Positions 38,001 through 39,218 of a stretch of 39,218 bases of DNA are shown here, piece after piece; position 1 is the first letter of the stretch, and every line of letters starts with the position of its first letter. The stretch comes from Sporisorium sorghi (taxonomy: Eukaryota > Basidiomycota > Ustilaginomycetes > Ustilaginales > Ustilaginaceae). A program made the translations under genes and the position numbers. The stretch covers positions 1 through 39,218 of the forward strand of contig JALCCG010000200.1 in the NCBI GenBank assembly GCA_023212695.1. The letters are read 5' to 3'. Under the pieces are notes generated by a model that did not search any database, was not told where the DNA came from, and worked only from the letters and a program-made list of their open reading frames with translations.

Positions 38001-38610
38001 AGGCGGCGGCTGAGGAGGCGGTGGATGTGCGAGAAGAGGCTGGTGCTCCGACGTGTCGAGGACGATCTAGAGAGGTGGACAGCGTCGGGTCCGAGGCGGT
38101 AACGTGGTGGCCATCGGAACTGCGTCGATCGGGCATGTTGGTGGTTGCGGCGCTGGATGCAAGGTCGGAAGAGTCGGCGGAGTCGTCGTCCTCATCATCC
38201 TCTTGATATCTAGCGAGCGAAGAATGATGCGACTTGAACATGGACGAGCGCTTGTCATCGCCCGGCTGTCGAGTTGAGAGTGAGGTCTCTGGGAGAGAGC
38301 CGCGGCCCCAGCTTCCTGAACGGGTGACGCCTCCGACGCCGCCAAGCTTGGCGAGGCTCATGGACTCGCTTGTGCGCGATGATACCGAGTATCTCTTGTG
38401 ACGATGGGAGTATGCATCATCGTCGTCGTCATCGTCGCGTGCGTGCTCTCTGTCCGAGTCGCTGTCGTCGGCGTTGTTGTTGTTGTTGCTGCTGCTGCGA
38501 AAGTGTTGTGAGTTGTTAAAGGAAGATGGAGCATAGTCAAAGTAGCTCTGACGCCGCAGCGACTCTGACGAGTTGAGCGCTGCGACGGGTCTGATCTGTT
38601 CTAGAGGCAT
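35002..38610 (-). CDS. PAS-kinase-type Ser/Thr protein kinase (Psk1/Psk2-like)
   Basis: A 1202-residue kinase. The first 790 residues are low-complexity Ser/Thr/Asp-rich with Asn and Asp runs and no PAS domain that I can see. The kinase domain spans about 796-1162: glycine loop IGRGAYGLV, VIKYIIKSRI with the ATP lysine, and LGPIPVEIHVMDQL, which closely follows yeast Psk proteins. After that come FFEDHEFYYLVMPCFGQGQDLFDYVE, HRDIKDENVV, DFGSA and GTLDYAAAEIL. The usual APE triplet reads AAE. An insert of about 45 residues, Pro/Arg/Ala-rich, sits between helix C and strand 4, and a second acidic insert lies before the final helices. PAS kinases link nutrient status to sugar use and translation; that role is inferred from the catalytic domain. 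The start ATG at 38610 follows an in-frame stop region. Confidence 0.88.
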   Translation of the reverse strand: MPLEQIRPVAALNSSESLRRQSYFDYAPSSFNNSQHFRSSSNNNNNADDSDSDREHARDDDDDDDAYSHRHKRYSVSSRTSESMSLAKLGGVGGVTRSGSWGRGSLPETSLSTRQPGDDKRSSMFKSHHSSLARYQEDDEDDDSADSSDLASSAATTNMPDRRSSDGHHVTASDPTLSTSLDRPRHVGAPASSRTSTASSAAAFSLRSLSNRNSTGSVSSSASSVVSRGDTDRLDPAESPQSVDTTSKGKPASQSTSDESSRSASATAPSSPIRVDAIDLHERDESSTTEREDASDAASEKTAESATPCTVASVSADHQPGQIPQASSNVEAITALQQPSTPPPPPSTESHPMTSPVTNPTLTPSAEELLTSSATNVYSPLVPRRHSGMIMLRSRSQLALHPGLAIAFASADGGRAAARERARKQSSWENAPFSVLEAQRHARAFAYSQPSSPPTAATASIAWDPAAPASILQPAASVTEQTAVLSPKVAPCPLDAPFLSPQSSPSLAPPSRGTEAVTPPRRPVPLPRQKSEVVLSRSTLGRIDTLLGSQSNGGAEVSRPPSADGTTVSTSPGSRIQPVRSPSGSAVVGANGVLRTPTTEEWSRYLESQGVALGGRRSRSGTTFSSSSSAHRGSRLALSSLSSTSKPDLNTGTADYDDDSDLDSDDSDDHDLGVEVMEKLKQLGLSRAASRAGSVLGDELASLHEEDEDDLSPVSPQVDKILTQSDLMPLTPLASANKALAPSQGASNASPSTPQATLERGVTVRLPRSKRPTVAGDLNAAAHHYSQEHKGETSISDFEIVSDIGRGAYGLVKKARKKGPDGRAQGEEVVIKYIIKSRILADCWRRHRVLGPIPVEIHVMDQLRRIAYVPPPKPRPWSPKRPTTLEAYRAQKRLEAERDDTQAETGPAAAVTAPTSHPNICRMLDFFEDHEFYYLVMPCFGQGQDLFDYVESAPDGLEASQCRSIFGQVADALWFLHANNIVHRDIKDENVVLNGEGNAQLIDFGSAAHVRPGKLFDTFSGTLDYAAAEILQGEKYAGQAQDVWALGVVGFVLLCGECPFWNGEEAVQGLEEGTRAAQTLKERCMIARGGPADPEEDLVDQDVDMVPLDPAWSPRKGKEGPEPDGGGRVDDFVDLISRCLELDPESRPSAEQICQHRFLVGSAGWTGRRGWQRLKAPLVPSCTTSNESKAVGAAAAAASPSI

Positions 38611-39075
38611 GGAGCTCTAGAAGTAGCTAGGGGTATAAGAGCGCATCTGAAATGGCTAGAGAAAGATGTTGTTGGTTGAGGGTTAAAGATCTCGCGACGT
38701 GCTGCTGTTGGTCTGTGGTGAGAGTGGCGTGTCGGCGGAAGAGCACTACCTCGTCGATGCTAGAGATGCCTCGAAGCAGCCATTTGTGTCGCAATGTTGG
38801 TCCTGTCTCGTGCTCGGTTGAGACGCGAAGGAAGTGCGAGAAACGTGCGGGTATGCGAAGAGGATCGCGATGGTGATGCGAGTGACTCGTCCTGGAACAG
38901 CACGCGAAGGGCGTCGAGTTGCTCGGGCGGAGAGCTTTCCGCAGTCGAGGAGCGAATGAGCGATCGAGAGTGGATGGAGTGAGGAGTGAGGATGGTGGCG
39001 GAAGGGGGAAAGCAGCCGCGTCTGATGAGCGAGAAAGTTGTTTGTCTGTCTGTGGAGAGTCGAAAGTCGATTCTC

Positions 39076-39107
<32 letters not shown>

Positions 39108-39142
39108 CCCTTAGGCAACCGTGGCTGCTGCGGACGCAGATC

Positions 39143-39145
<3 letters not shown>
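38611..39145. other. Upstream region of the kinase gene
   Basis: Upstream flank and probable leader of the kinase gene. It contains an (AGC)10 microsatellite at 39077-39106. Minus-strand frames here are short, low in complexity and partly built from that repeat. Confidence 0.45.
39077..39106. repeat. (AGC)10 microsatellite
   Basis: Ten exact AGC units just inside the right-hand poly-T tract, in non-coding sequence upstream of the kinase gene. Confidence 0.95.

Positions 39146-39218
<73 letters not shown>
39146..39218. repeat. Poly-T tract (T73) at right end
   Basis: The last 73 bases are uninterrupted T, in the same orientation as the tract at the left end. Length is unlikely to be accurate and may mark the contig border. 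Confidence 0.95.

Overview
The window looks like part of the genome of a smut fungus or its yeast relatives (Ustilaginaceae, Basidiomycota). Coding regions are GC-rich and mostly intron-free, splice sites are GTAAGT...CTGAC...CAG/TAG, and there are many eukaryote-only housekeeping proteins. The family-level placement is a judgement from gene style, not a database result. Both ends are pure T tracts (75 and 73 bases), so the window is probably a whole assembly contig.

Layout. 549-2909 (+) carotenoid/stilbene cleavage dioxygenase. 3137-3982 (-) makorin-like CCCH/RING protein. 4584-7270 (+) ribosome-assembly GTPase Nog2, in two exons around a long structured intron. 8273-10033 (+) Sir2-class deacetylase. 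10153-11208 (-) membrane-anchored mitochondrial P-loop kinase-like protein. 11619-12908 (-) cystathionine gamma-lyase. A gene-free block of about 2.9 kb follows. 15806-16678 (+) secreted cysteine-rich glycoprotein-like protein. 17248-18037 (+) DUF427 exons, followed at once by 18277-20310 (+) the decapping enzyme Dcp2; the two may be one spliced fusion gene. 20933-22450 (+) DHH-family exopolyphosphatase. 22750-25110 (-) TMEM41/TVP38-type membrane protein. 26741-28375 (-) delta-9 acyl-CoA desaturase. 30439-32082 (+) serine hydroxymethyltransferase with mitochondrial and cytosolic starts. 33101-34306 (-) Rax1-like RGS membrane protein. 35002-38610 (-) PAS-kinase-type Ser/Thr kinase.

The genes are mostly unrelated housekeeping functions (ribosome assembly, mRNA decay, chromatin silencing, sulfur and one-carbon metabolism, fatty-acid desaturation, polarity, nutrient signalling), as expected of a fungal chromosome arm rather than a gene cluster. 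I saw no transposon, CRISPR array, tRNA, rRNA or viral gene. Most of the longest reading frames begin at TTG or GTG, so I moved those starts to the first supportable ATG. The most interesting signals are the in-phase splice that could join DUF427 to Dcp2, a candidate H/ACA-like RNA in the NOG2 intron, and the two-start arrangement of the SHMT gene.
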